From the NCBI RefSeq assembly GCF_954871325.1, contig NC_088775.1, forward strand, positions 45,919,561-45,983,560: a stretch of 64,000 nucleotides of DNA, read 5' to 3'. The notes under the pieces are model-generated. The model searched no databases. It saw only the letters and a program-made list of their open reading frames with translations, and was not told the origin of the DNA. This stretch comes from Gordionus sp. m RMFG-2023 (lineage: Eukaryota; Nematomorpha; Gordioida; Chordodea; Parachordodidae). A program made the position numbers and the translations under genes. This document shows, piece by piece, positions 38,201 through 50,941 of this stretch. Each line of letters starts with the position of its first letter. Position 1 is the first letter of the stretch.

Positions 38201-41200
38201 ACAGGTTCAGTACAGTATTTTAATGTTCGTTTTATTTCAATAATAATGTTTATTTATATTTTTGCCTGATTTTAAGTTTCATTAGTATTTAATGGCATTT
38301 TTGTTATTTAAATAGATAGCATTTTTTTTTACTTAACATAAAATATAGACAAATAATTTGGGAAATGCAAGACATACATTAAATTTATCCGAAAAGCTAC
38401 AATAACCCTATATAATAAACAACAATTTATATATAATTTAATCAACAAATACAAAATAAATGTTCAGAAAAATATAATAGTCTTGATAAGTCCCCAACTA
38501 GACAAATTTTATTTTTTGATAATAGCCTCCCAATTACTAGAGATATGCATATATTGACCCCTTTACAGGTTCAGTACAGTATTTTAATGTTCGTTTTATT
38601 TCAATAATAATGTTTATTTATATTTTTGCCTGATTTTAAGTTTCGTTAGTATTTAATGGCATTTTTGTTATTTAACTAAATAGCATTTTTTTTTACTTAA
38701 CATAAAATATAGACAAATAATATGGGAAATGCAAGACATACATTAAATTTATCCGAAAAGCTACAATAACCCTATATAATAAACAACAATTTATATATAA
38801 TTTAATCAACAAATACAAAATAAATGTTCAGAAAAATATAATAATCTTGATAAGTCCCCAACTAGACAAATTTTATTTTTTGATGATAACCTCCCAACTA
38901 CTAGAGATATGCATATATTGACCCCTATACAGGTTCAGTACACTATTTTAATGTTCGTTTTATTTCAATAATAATGTTTATTTATATTTTTGCCTGATTT
39001 TAAGTTTCATTAGTATTTAATGGCATTTTTGTTATTTAAATAGATAGCATTTTTTTTTACTTAACATAAAATATAGACAAATAATTTGGGAAATGCAAGA
39101 CATACATTAAATTTATCCGAAAAGCTACAATAACCCTATATAATAAACAACAATTTATATATAATTTAATCAACAAATACAAAATAAATGTTCAGAAAAA
39201 TATAATAGTCTTGATAAGTCCCCAACTAGACAAATTTTATTTTTTGATGATAGCCTCCCAACTACTAGAGATATGCATATATTGACCCCTTTACAGGTTC
39301 AGTACAGTATTTTAATGTTCGTTTTATTTCAATAATAATGTTTATTTATATTTTTGCCTGATTTTAAGTTTCATTAGTATTTAATGGCATTTTTGTTATT
39401 TAAATAGATAGCATTTTTTTTTACTTAACATAAAATATAGACAAATAATTTGGGAAATGCAAGACATACATTAAATTTATCCGAAAAGCTACAATAACCC
39501 TATATAATAAACAACAATTTATATATAATTTAATCAACAAATACAAAATAAATGTTCAGAAAAATATAATAATCTTGATAAGTCCCCAACTAGACAAATT
39601 TTATTTTTTGATAATAGCCTCCCAATTACTAGAGATATGCATATATTGACCCCTTTACAGGTTCAGTACAGTATTTTAATGTTCGTTTTATTTCAATAAT
39701 AATGTTTATTTATATTTTTGCCTGATTTTAAGTTTCGTTAGTATTTAATGGCATTTTTGTTATTTAACTAAATAGCATTTTTTTTTACTTAACATAAAAT
39801 ATAGACAAATAATATGGGAAATGCAAGACATACATTAAATTTATCCGAAAAGCTACAATAACCCTATATAATAAACAACAATTTATATATAATTTAATCA
39901 ACAAATACAAAATAAATGTTCAGAAAAATATAATAATCTTGATAAGTCCCCAACTAGACAAATTTTATTTTTTGATGATAACCTCCCAACTACTAGAGAT
40001 ATGCATATATTGACCCCTATACAGGTTCAGTACACTATTTTAATGTTCGTTTTATTTCAATAATAATGTTTATTTATATTTTTGCCTGATTTTAAGTTTC
40101 ATTAGTATTTAATGGCATTTTTGTTATTTAAATAGATAGCATTTTTTTTTACTTAACATAAAATATAGACAAATAATTTGGGAAATGCAAGACATACATT
40201 AAATTTATCCGAAAAGCTACAATAACCCTATATAATAAACAACAATTTATATATAATTTAATCAACAAATACAAAATAAATGTTCAGAAAAATATAATAG
40301 TCTTGATAAGTCCCCAACTAGACAAATTTTATTTTTTGATGATAGCCTCCCAACTACTAGAGATATGCATATATTGACCCCTTTACAGGTTCAGTACAGT
40401 ATTTTAATGTTCGTTTTATTTCAATAATAATGTTTATTTATATTTTTGCCTGATTTTAAGTTTCATTAGTATTTAATGGCATTTTTGTTATTTAAATAGA
40501 TAGCATTTTTTTTACTTAACATAAAATATAGACAAATAATTTGGGAAATGCAAGACATACATTAAATTTATCCGAAAAGCTACAATAACCCTATATAATA
40601 AACAACAATTTATATATAATTTAATCAACAAATACAAAATAAATGTTCAGAAAAATATAATAATCTTGATAAGTCCCCAACTAGACAAATTTTATTTTTT
40701 GATGATAGCCTCCCAACTACTAGAGATATGCATATATTGACCCCTTTACAGGTTCAGTACAGTATTTTAATGTTCGTTTTATTTCAATAATAATGTTTAT
40801 TTATATTTTTGCCTGATTTTAAGTTTCGTTAGTATTTAATGGCATTTTTGTTATTTAACTAAATAGCATTTTTTTTTACTTAACATAAAATATAGACAAA
40901 TAATATGGGAAATGCAAGACATACATTAAATTTATCCGAAAAGCTACAATAACCCTATATAATAAACAACAATTTATATATAATTTAATCAACAAATACA
41001 AAATAAATGTTCAGAAAAATATAATAATCTTGATAAGTCCCCAACTAGACAAATTTTATTTTTTGATGATAACCTCCCAACTACTAGAGATATGCATATA
41101 TTGACCCCTATACAGGTTCAGTACACTATTTTAATGTTCGTTTTATTTCAATAATAATGTTTATTTATATTTTTGCCTGATTTTAAGTTTCATTAGTATT

Positions 41201-44200
41201 TAATGGCATTTTTGTTATTTAAATAGATAGCATTTTTTTTACTTAACATAAAATATAGACAAATAATTTGGGAAATGCAAGACATACATTAAATTTATCC
41301 GAAAAGCTACAATAACCCTATATAATAAACAACAATTTATATATAATTTAATCAACAAATACAAAATAAATGTTCAGAAAAATATAATAGTCTTGATAAG
41401 TCCCCAACTAGACAAATTTTATTTTTTGATGATAGCCTCCCAACTACTAGAGATATGCATATATTGACCCCTTTACAGGTTCAGTACAGTATTTTAATGT
41501 TCGTTTTATTTCAATAATAATGTTTATTTATATTTTTGCCTGATTTTAAGTTTCATTAGTATTTAATGGCATTTTTGTTATTTAAATAGATAGCATTTTT
41601 TTTTACTTAACATAAAATATAGACAAATAATTTGGGAAATGCAAGACATACATTAAATTTATCCGAAAAGCTACAATAACCCTATATAATAAACAACAAT
41701 TTATATATAATTTAATCAACAAATACAAAATAAATGTTCAGAAAAATATAATAGTCTTGATAAGTCCCCAACTAGACAAATTTTATTTTTTGATGATAGC
41801 CTCCCAACTACTAGAGATATGCATATATTGACCCCTTTACAGGTTCAGTACAGTATTTTAATGTTCGTTTTATTTCAATAATAATGTTTATTTATATTTT
41901 TGCCTGATTTTAAGTTTCGTTAGTATTTAATGGCATTTTTGTTATTTAACTAAATAGCATTTTTTTTTACTTAACATAAAATATAGACAAATAATATGGG
42001 AAATGCAAGACATACATTAAATTTATCCGAAAAGCTACAATAACCCTATATAATAAACAACAATTTATATATAATTTAATCAACAAATACAAAATAAATG
42101 TTCAGAAAAATATAATAATCTTGATAAGTCCCCAACTAGACAAATTTTATTTTTTGATGATAACCTCCCAACTACTAGAGATATGCATATATTGACCCCT
42201 ATACAGGTTCAGTACACTATTTTAATGTTCGTTTTATTTCAATAATAATGTTTATTTATATTTTTGCCTGATTTTAAGTTTCATTAGTATTTAATGGCAT
42301 TTTTGTTATTTAAATAGATAGCATTTTTTTTTACTTAACATAAAATATAGACAAATAATTTGGGAAATGCAAGACATACATTAAATTTATCCGAAAAGCT
42401 ACAATAACCCTATATAATAAACAACAATTTATATATAATTTAATCAACAAATACAAAATAAATGTTCAGAAAAATATAATAGTCTTGATAAGTCCCCAAC
42501 TAGACAAATTTTATTTTTTGATGATAGCCTCCCAACTACTAGAGATATGCATATATTGACCCCTTTACAGGTTCAGTACAGTATTTTAATGTTCGTTTTA
42601 TTTCAATAATAATGTTTATTTATATTTTTGCCTGATTTTAAGTTTCATTAGTATTTAATGGCATTTTTGTTATTTAAATAGATAGCATTTTTTTTTACTT
42701 AACATAAAATATAGACAAATAATTTGGGAAATGCAAGACATACATTAAATTTATCCGAAAAGCTACAATAACCCTATATAATAAACAACAATTTATATAT
42801 AATTTAATCAACAAATACAAAATAAATGTTCAGAAAAATATAATAGTCTTGATAAGTCCCCAACTAGACAAATTTTATTTTTTGATGATAACCTCCCAAC
42901 TACTAGAGATATGCATATATTGACCCCTTTACAGGTTCAGTACAGTATTTTAATGTTCGTTTTATTTCAATAATAATGTTTATTTATATTTTTGCCTGAT
43001 TTTAAGTTTCATTAGTATTTAATGGCATTTTTGTTATTTAAATAGATAGCATTTTTTTTTACTTAACATAAAATATAGACAAATAATTTGGGAAATGCAA
43101 GACATACATTAAATTTATCCGAAAAGCTACAATAACCTTATATAATAAACAACAATTTATATATAATTTAATCAACAAATACAAAATAAATGTTCAGAAA
43201 AATATAATAATCTTGATAAGTCCCCAACTAGACAAATTTTATTTTTTGATAATAGCCTCCCAATTACTAGAGATATGCATATATTGACCCCTTTACAGGT
43301 TCAGTACAGTATTTTAATGTTCGTTTTATTTCAATAATAATGTTTATTTATATTTTTGCCTGATTTTAAGTTTCGTTAGTATTTAATGGCATTTTTGTTA
43401 TTTAACTAAATAGCATTTTTTTTTACTTAACATAAAATATAGACAAATAATATGGGAAATGCAAGACATACATTAAATTTATCCGAAAAGCTACAATAAC
43501 CCTATATAATAAACAACAATTTATATATAATTTAATCAACAAATACAAAATAAATGTTCAGAAAAATATAATAATCTTGATAAGTCCCCAACTAGACAAA
43601 TTTTATTTTTTGATGATAACCTCCCAACTACTAGAGATATGCATATATTGACCCCTATACAGGTTCAGTACACTATTTTAATGTTCGTTTTATTTCAATA
43701 ATAATGTTTATTTATATTTTTGCCTGATTTTAAGTTTCATTAGTATTTAATGGCATTTTTGTTATTTAAATAGATAGCATTTTTTTTACTTAACATAAAA
43801 TATAGACAAATAATTTGGGAAATGCAAGACATACATTAAATTTATCCGAAAAGCTACAATAACCCTATATAATAAACAACAATTTATATATAATTTAATC
43901 AACAAATACAAAATAAATGTTCAGAAAAATATAATAGTCTTGATAAGTCCCCAACTAGACAAATTTTATTTTTTGATGATAGCCTCCCAACTACTAGAGA
44001 TATGCATATATTGACCCCTTTACAGGTTCAGTACAGTATTTTAATGTTCGTTTTATTTCAATAATAATGTTTATTTATATTTTTGCCTGATTTTAAGTTT
44101 CATTAGTATTTAATGGCATTTTTGTTATTTAAATAGATAGCATTTTTTTTTACTTAACATAAAATATAGACAAATAATTTGGGAAATGCAAGACATACAT

Positions 44201-44540
44201 TAAATTTATCCGAAAAGCTACAATAACCCTATATAATAAACAACAATTTATATATAATTTAATCAACAAATACAAAATAAATTTTCAGAAAAATATAATA
44301 GTCTTGATAAGTCCCCAACTAGACAAATTTTATTTTTTGATGATAATCTCCCAACTACTAGAGATATGCATATATTGACCCCTTTACAGGTTCAGTACAG
44401 TATTTTAATGTTCGTTTTATTTCAATAATAATGTTTATTTATATTTTTGCCTGATTTTAAGTTTCATTAGTATTTAATGGCATTTTTGTTATTTAAATAG
44501 ACAGAATTTTTTTTTACTTAACATAAAATATAGACAAATA
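26075..44540 (+). repeat. Satellite array, ~51 copies of a ~364-bp monomer with trimeric higher order
   Basis: The word TCAACAAATACAAAATAAAT recurs every 363-365 bp from 26075 to 44263. Copies are nearly identical. Each has about 127 bp derived from the fused mini-exon (open for ~43 codons, ending TPLQ, followed by the donor GTTCAG) and about 237 bp of AT-rich spacer. Three monomer types recur in order: one with TTAACTAAATAGC and AATATGGGA, one with GATAACCTCC and CCTATACAGG, and one with GATGATAGCCTCC and CCTTTACAGG. The first type recurs at 34306, 35397, 36489, 38672, 39764, 40855 and 41946, i.e. steps of ~1,092 bp (or twice that). The left half is less regular. One copy near 27590 has a 5-bp deletion in the exon-derived part. 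The last copy is cut off at 44540. Confidence 0.97.
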
Positions 44541-44556
44541 TATTTATCATAGGTAT

Positions 44557-44845
44557 ATGTAGTAAAGAAGTAATCTATTGTAATATTTTATCATATTATA
44601 TAATATATTTGCCAGTTAGATATGATTATATATATATATATTTACGATTAATATAATAGGTGTTGTTTAACTTCCTATATTATGTACACACCAATCTATT
44701 AACGGGTAATTATATATCGCCATTTGTAATTAAGTTGCACCTTATGGTTAAATTATACTAAATAAAATGTCAATGAAAAATGATACACATTGTGAATGAA
44801 TTATAGAAATAAATAAATGTAAATAATGGTTCTACCTTCGCTAAA
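44557..44845 (+). repeat. 5' LTR of the 44.6-51.4 kb element
   Basis: 289 bp, matched over its whole length by the 3' copy once the insertions in that copy are set aside. It contains the shared phrases AAGTAATCTATTGTAATATT and GGTAATTATATATCGCCATT. It ends immediately before the primer-binding-like TGGCGACGAG. Confidence 0.88.
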
Positions 44846-44939
44846 GTGGCGACGAGGATTCTAATATTCTAATTAAAACAAGTAAGAAAATAGTTATTAA
44901 TTTTATAAATTATGCCTCAGTCCAAAAATACTAGTATAA

Positions 44940-46550
44940 TTGATAAGTTAGAAAAATATCAAATTAATGGGTCTATACAACGTTGGTTCTAATTTTAGGG
45001 ACGTAACGTTAAGACTAAAGAACTGGACACCGACCGATCAAAAAAATAAGGACTTGTTCATGGTGAGTTTTGGCGCTGAGAGCATTGACATTCTCGAACA
45101 ATATTTATTTCCTAAAACCATTCTAACGACTAAATTTGATAAGATAAGGAGTGTCTCGCTACATATTTTTGAGAAGAATAATACCATTTTCGGTAGTAGA
45201 TTAGACTTCATAAGGTTAATTAGGAATGAGAATAAACTAATTGGAGAGTTCGCTAATAGAATCAAAATAACTGCGAAAGCGTGTTGTTTTACGCCTTCAG
45301 AAGTTGACGGTCGGTTAAGAGATCAATTAGTTGCGGGTATAGATCTACCAAGTAATTGATAAGTTAGAAAAATATCAAATTAATGGGTCTATACAACGTT
45401 GGTTCTAATTTTAGGGACGCAACGTTAAGACTAAAGAACTGGACACCGACCGATCAAAAAAATAAGGACTTGTTCATGGTGAGTTTTGGCGCTGAGAGCA
45501 TTGACATTCTCGAACAATATTTATTTCCTAAAACCATTCTAACGACTAAATTTGATAAGATAAGGAGTGTCTTGCTACATATTTTTGAGAAGAATAAAAC
45601 CATTTTCGGTAGTAGATTAGACTTCATAAGGTTAATTAGGAATGAGAATAAACTAATTGGAGAGTTCGCTAATAGAATCAAAATAACTGCGAAAGCGTGT
45701 TGTTTTACGCCTTCAGAAGTTGACGGTCGGTTAAGAGATCAATTAGTTGCGGGTATAGATCTACCAAGTAATTGATAAGTTAGAAAAATATCAAATTAAT
45801 GGGTCTATACAACGTTGGTTTGGACGCAACGTTAAGACTAAAGAACTGACACCGACCGATCAAGAAAATAAGGACCTGTTCATGGTGAGTTTTGGCGCTG
45901 AGAGCATTGACATTCTCGAAACAATACTTATTTCCTGAAACCATTCTAACGACTAAATTTGATAAGATAGGGAGTGTCTCGCTTTATATTTTTGAGAAGA
46001 ATAAAACCATTTTCGGTAGTAGATTATCCTTCATAAGGTTAATTAGGAATGAGAATAAACTAATTGGAGATTTCGCTAATAGAATCAAAATAACTGCGAA
46101 AGCGTGTTGTTTTACGCCGTAAGAAGTTGACGGTCGGTTAAGAGATCAATTAGTTGCGGATATAGATCTACCAAGTCTCGAAGTTGAACTTAGGACTAAA
46201 TATCCTTTAGCATTGGATGTGAACAAAAAGCCCTTGACCTTCCAGTTCGTGCTAGATATGGCAACGGCAACAGAAAATGTTCAAATCGAAATGACTATCA
46301 AGAAAGACTTGGTAAATAGTGTCAGATTGCAAGATTGCAAACATAAAATGCCTAATTCACAAGAGTGTGTTAAGAGAGACAATAATTATAGGAAGCCTAA
46401 TAACAAGTTTTACGATAATAAATGTAAGAATTTACCGGCTGGCATGAAAGATATTTATGCCCAGCTAAAAGCAAAACATGTTTTAAGTGCCAAAGAACCG
46501 GACATTTTGCAGCATGTTGCCGTAGTAAGCCTGTATATAGCAATTTAAGT
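44940..46550 (+). pseudogene. Gag-like region of the fossil, with a tandem triplication
   Basis: A segment of about 416 bp is present three times in direct tandem (about 44.94-45.36, 45.36-45.77 and 45.77-46.17 kb). The first two copies are almost identical; the third is shorter and more diverged. The encoded peptide (NWTPTDQKNKDLFMVSFGAE, later FANRIKITAKACCF, RLRDQLVAGI) has the look of a gypsy Gag capsid-type region. After the last copy comes a basic stretch with Cys/His residues typical of the nucleocapsid end. The region is broken. Confidence 0.7.
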
Positions 46551-46599
46551 AACCACATTTTTACTCAAGTGATTTAATTAATAATCTCTGGACAAGGGG

Positions 46600-48430
46600 A
46601 TTAAATAAAAGGATCACAGCCAAAATAAATGGACTTAGTGTCACTTTTGATTATGATACAGGAGCACAAGCCTCTATTATAGGATTGAATATTTGAGAGA
46701 AAATTGGCAAACCACTAACATCTTCTACAAACCCGTTAGCAGCCTATGGAGATAAGCTTTTGGATCTTATGGGTGAAGCCATGGTTCGTGTGCAAGTGGG
46801 GAAGGAAATTCGCAATTTATCAGTTATTATAATAAAGTCAAATGACCTACCTCTGTTTGGGTTGCCATGGATTTTAGCATTTGGGTTTGAGTTACCGAGA
46901 CAGGTAAGCATACAACAGGTTCTCAAAACGAATAGAAAAACAATAACATCAAGTTGCCACCAAACCAACGATGCCCCGATGGGCCACTCGAATACAATCG
47001 GTGGCCCCGCGGGCCGAAGCCCCGATGGGCCGTTCGAATACAATCGATGCTCACACGGATCGAGGATGTCACTAACGGAAAACTCAATAGGGAATTTGTT
47101 AGCTAAACAGTTTAAAGCTGTTTTTGACGGCAAACCGGGGTTAATACGTAATTTCGCGGTAAGACTCCAATTAAAAGATACGGCTGTTCCAAAATCGTTT
47201 CCAGCCTGTCGAGTGCCATTTCCGTTACATAGAGCGGTTGAACTAGAACTGGATCGCCTTGTGGCTGCGGAGATTTTGGAGCCCATCGATTCCTCTATAA
47301 CTAGGGTGTTATGGGCAACCCCAACAGTAAATGTCAGGAAAAACAATGGCGAGATTCGTATTTGCGCAGATTTCAAGGTGAGTTTAAATCCCCATCTATT
47401 ATATGATCATCATGTTATTCCTATGCTAGATGACTTATTGGTTAAGATTCAGGGGGGGGGGCTTTTTACGGTGATAGATTTAAAGGACGCGTATATACAA
47501 ATGGTCGTTGAGATATAGTCCCAAAAATATTTGGTCACCTCAACACATAAAAAATATTATGGATACCGAAGGATGCTGTTTGGACTTTCGTGCGCACCAA
47601 CTATTTTCCACTGTTACATGGACAATGTTTTAAAAGATTGCCCGATGACTGGAGTGTATGGACGATGTAATTATCTCCGGCAAAAATGATGCCGAACATC
47701 TGGCTAATTTAAAAATAGTACTCGATAGGCTGCAGGAAGCAGGCCTCAAAGCTAAATTTGGAAAAATCCAATTTCTACGGAAATCTGTTTCATTTTTAGG
47801 TATCGTTATCGACCAAAATAGGGTACATCCAAGCAAAGAGAAAGTTAAAGCAATCCAGGCCACACCTCTTCATAGTGAAGCAACTGTGTTACATCGATTG
47901 ACTAGTGTAAAAGTATCATGGTTTTGGACTAATGTAGAGCAAGAGGCTTTCGATAAAGTTAAGACATTGTTATCAGCAGAAAAAACCTTAACGCCGTATA
48001 ATGCTATATTGCCGTTGATTATGGAGTGTGACGCGTCAGATACAGTAATGGGGGCTGTTTTACTTCATAAGGTTTCACAAAACGGGGAAAAACCCATAGC
48101 ATTCGCGTCTCGGACGTTGTTACAGTCGGAGAAACATTATGCGCCTATCGATAAAGAAGCGAGGACATTGTTATTTGGAATAGAAAAATTCCACAACTTT
48201 ATCTACGGTCGAAAATTTATACTTCGGACAGACCATAAACCCTTGGAACGGTTGTTCGGGGAAAAGAGGGATCTGCCAAAGATATCGAACAATCGTCTGA
48301 CACGTTGGGCCAGGAAGATGGCCGTTTACGACTTTAGCGTGGAATATTGATCTGTTCGTGAGAATATTATGGCAGACGCCTTATCTAGGCTACCGCTCCA
48401 CGATATCATACCTAATCGGGATACCAAGCA
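46600..48430 (+). pseudogene. Fossil pol: protease, reverse transcriptase and RNase H
   Basis: A protease-like segment (FDYDTGAQASIIG near 46.65 kb, later LPLFGLPWI) is followed by reverse transcriptase blocks: RAVELELDRLVAAEILEPID, FTVIDLKDAYIQM near 47.47 kb, and the DD catalytic box region (MDDVIISGKN) near 47.66 kb. RNase H follows near 48.0-48.35 kb (ECDASDTVMGAVL, RTDHKPLERLFG). The order is that of Ty3/gypsy. Several breaks are present. Confidence 0.9.
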
Positions 48431-49690
48431 TGCATTGGCTATTCGAAACGTAAACTTAGAGGATATGCAAGCCTCAGAGGGAAACCTGCGCAAGAATTCA
48501 ATTAAAGATCCAATACTAAAGCGAGTGGCACAACATATTGAGCAAGGGTGGAGAGGCTTTAATCGGAAAGAAGAACCAGAGCTAGTAATCTTTCACACCC
48601 AACGAGAGGAATTAACAGTAGACAGGGGAATAGTTGAAAGATTGATAATCCCTACGAAACTTAGGAATTCAGTGTTGGAAACACTACATCGGGGACATCC
48701 GGGAATGAACGCGATGAAATCTATTTTTCGGTTGTATTGTTGGTGGCTGAAGTGCGAAGAGGACATAGAACGGTATATAAAGCTGTGTGTTGAATGTCAG
48801 AAAAATCGACCAAACGTAATGGAGTTACCACTATACTCATGGAATTGTACCAAAGAGCCACGGGAGTGCATAAATCTAGATTTTGCGGGACCGGTTGACT
48901 CTTTATATTGGCTAGTGGGAGTAGATTCATACTCAAAATGGGCTGAGATAGACTTGATGAGGAATACATCGGCGAAGGAGATGTTAACGAGATTAAAGAA
49001 GTGGTTTGCTACTTTTGGGGTACCTAAAAGCATTGTAACGGATAATGGACCTTAATTTATTTCAATAGAAATTAAGCGATTTTGTGAAGAAAACAACATT
49101 TGCCACAATCGCTCAACGCCGCACCACCCGAAGACAAATGGGCAGGCGGAACAAACCATTCGAACCTTAAAAGGGAGTTATTATGCCACTCGAGAATCAA
49201 TTAATGACCCGTAATAGGCTATGACTCAAACGGTAGCAGCGTATAGGCTGGGAGAACATAGTTCGACGGGTAGGTCACCAGCGATGATTATGTTCGGTCG
49301 TCAAATAAGAACTAATCTAGACTGGGCTAGACCAGAGGTGGGAAAGGAGATTGATAAAGCCAATGATAAACAAAATCAAGAACGTGATACACATTCCAAT
49401 TTTAGGAAATTTGACGTTGGTCAGCGTGTATGGGTAATAGATGAAACCACTAAGGGTTGGAGAGAAGGGGTGATACAGGATAAAAAGGGATTATATTCCT
49501 ATGTAGTCAAGACCCCAGATCGTGTAATACGAAAACATGCTGACCAACTAAGGGACCGTTTGATATCAGATACGACGGAGCGCGTCGCTGACAGCGATCA
49601 GAGAGAGTGGGAGACCCCAAGGCGAGGGTGGACACATAAGCCCCTGAAACGAATGATTGAAGAGATAAAGGCATCGCACAATTAATGTAG
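48430..49690 (+). pseudogene. Fossil pol: integrase
   Basis: It shows the HHCC-type zinc region (HRGHPGMNAMKS then CVECQKNRP), the integrase core with LDFAGPVDSLYWLVGVDSYS and IVTDNGP near 49.04 kb, HHPKTNGQAE near 49.13 kb, and a C-terminal KFDVGQRVWVID segment typical of gypsy integrase tails. It is broken in places. The purine tract and 3' LTR follow directly. Confidence 0.9.
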
Positions 49691-49706
49691 GGGGAAATGT
49701 AGTAAA

Positions 49707-50710
49707 CAGTGGCGTAGCTAGGAATTTTCCTTAGAGGGGGTCCATACATATAAAATCCTGTGGGGATTCGCTTCCCAAACCTCCTTATACGGGCCTTTGG
49801 CCCTTTTGCCCAGGCTTCGGCCGTGTTTATCTTACAAATCATAACCATATCTTCGGTAATATATATAAATATATTTTTTAAATGCATCAATAATATGTTA
49901 TTATAATTTAGTGGATTATTCTCAATGACTTTATAATAATACTATCCAGAATAATTTCAATAATAATATAATATCCTTCCACAAACATCAAAACCAGAAA
50001 AATATAAATATTAATGGCATTTATTATTTGATATAAAGTCACTTTTAAGTCATTTGAACGTATAATCTAAAAAAATATTTTTGCTCTGGGAGGGGTCCAA
50101 ACCCGAAAACTACCCCCGTAGCTACGCCCAGCGTCTACATGACAGGATTTTCACTGGATGCAAACCCCCTTCAAAATCCTTTGCCTACCTCCCTAAAAAA
50201 TCTCCGCCGCCTTCGGCGGCGATGTCTCTTTATCATTATTTTCACCTATTTATTTATTGATACTCTCTTTAATAATTTATAAAGGATAACCTAAATTAAT
50301 CTATCTCTACTACCAACTATCAATATTTTGTGAATATAAAGAATTTATTTTTTAGATAATAAATTTAATTAAACCTCCATTATTTACAATGAATTAATTA
50401 TTATGGCATTATGAGCTTTCTGAAATATCTAAACCTTTTAAATTATATTTAAAAGGATTGTTTATTTGGAAAACAATGTGTATGATTGTTTGCAATATAT
50501 AGATTTGGTCGATGAATTGTATTATAATAATACTATAATAATAGTATTAATTTTTACAGCAATAAATTTTGTTTTATTTCATCTCAAAATTTAATAGATA
50601 ACCCAAAAAAAAAATTTATCCTACCCCCATTAGCAGCTTACCCCCTCAAAAAAATAGGATGCAAACTGTTCCTAACTCTCCCCCTCATGTAGACGCTGGC
50701 TACGTCATTG
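49707..50710. mobile_element. hAT-like MITE (CAGTGGCGTAGCTAGG) in the 3' LTR
   Basis: The left terminus CAGTGGCGTAGCTAGG is matched in inverse by GTAGCTACG...TCATTG at the right, once the inner insertion is removed. Flanking 8-bp words GTAGTAAA and GTTATAAA match at six of eight positions and replace a single copy in the 5' LTR. The same terminus family is seen at 62430. No coding capacity. Confidence 0.8.
50129..50698. mobile_element. Second MITE nested in the terminal repeat of the first
   Basis: The 14-bp terminal inverted repeat CAGCGTCTACATGA is perfect at both ends. The flanking 8-bp words are GCTACGCC (50121-50128) and GCTACGTC (50699-50706), a target duplication with one change, and they lie within the right terminus of the outer MITE. 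570 bp, non-coding, with a CCGCCGCCTTCGGCGGCG hairpin near 50200. An older relative is at 20097-20745. Confidence 0.9.
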
Positions 50711-50941
50711 GTTATAAATAAGTAATCTATTGTAATATTTTATCATATTATATATTATATTTGATATGATTATATATATATTTTTTTTTACGATTAATAT
50801 AATAGGGGTTGTTTAACTTCCTAATGTATTATGTACAGACCCATCCATTAATGGGTAATTATATATCGCCATTTATAATTGAGTTGCACCTTATGGTTAA
50901 ATAATATAGAATAAAATGTCAATAAAAACTGATACACATTG

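Noticed and set aside
26075-44540. Regular repeats as a CRISPR array
   Set aside because: The unit is ~364 bp, copies differ only by a few substitutions, there are no unique spacers, and the DNA is from an animal.
26075-44540. Fifty tandem small genes
   Set aside because: Each frame lacks its own start signal, is preceded by an in-frame TAA and ends in a splice donor. Its openness is explained by recent homogenisation.
44967-49685. Open frames as host genes
   Set aside because: All belong to gag or pol of an LTR-bounded Ty3/gypsy fossil; those on the opposite strand are shadows.
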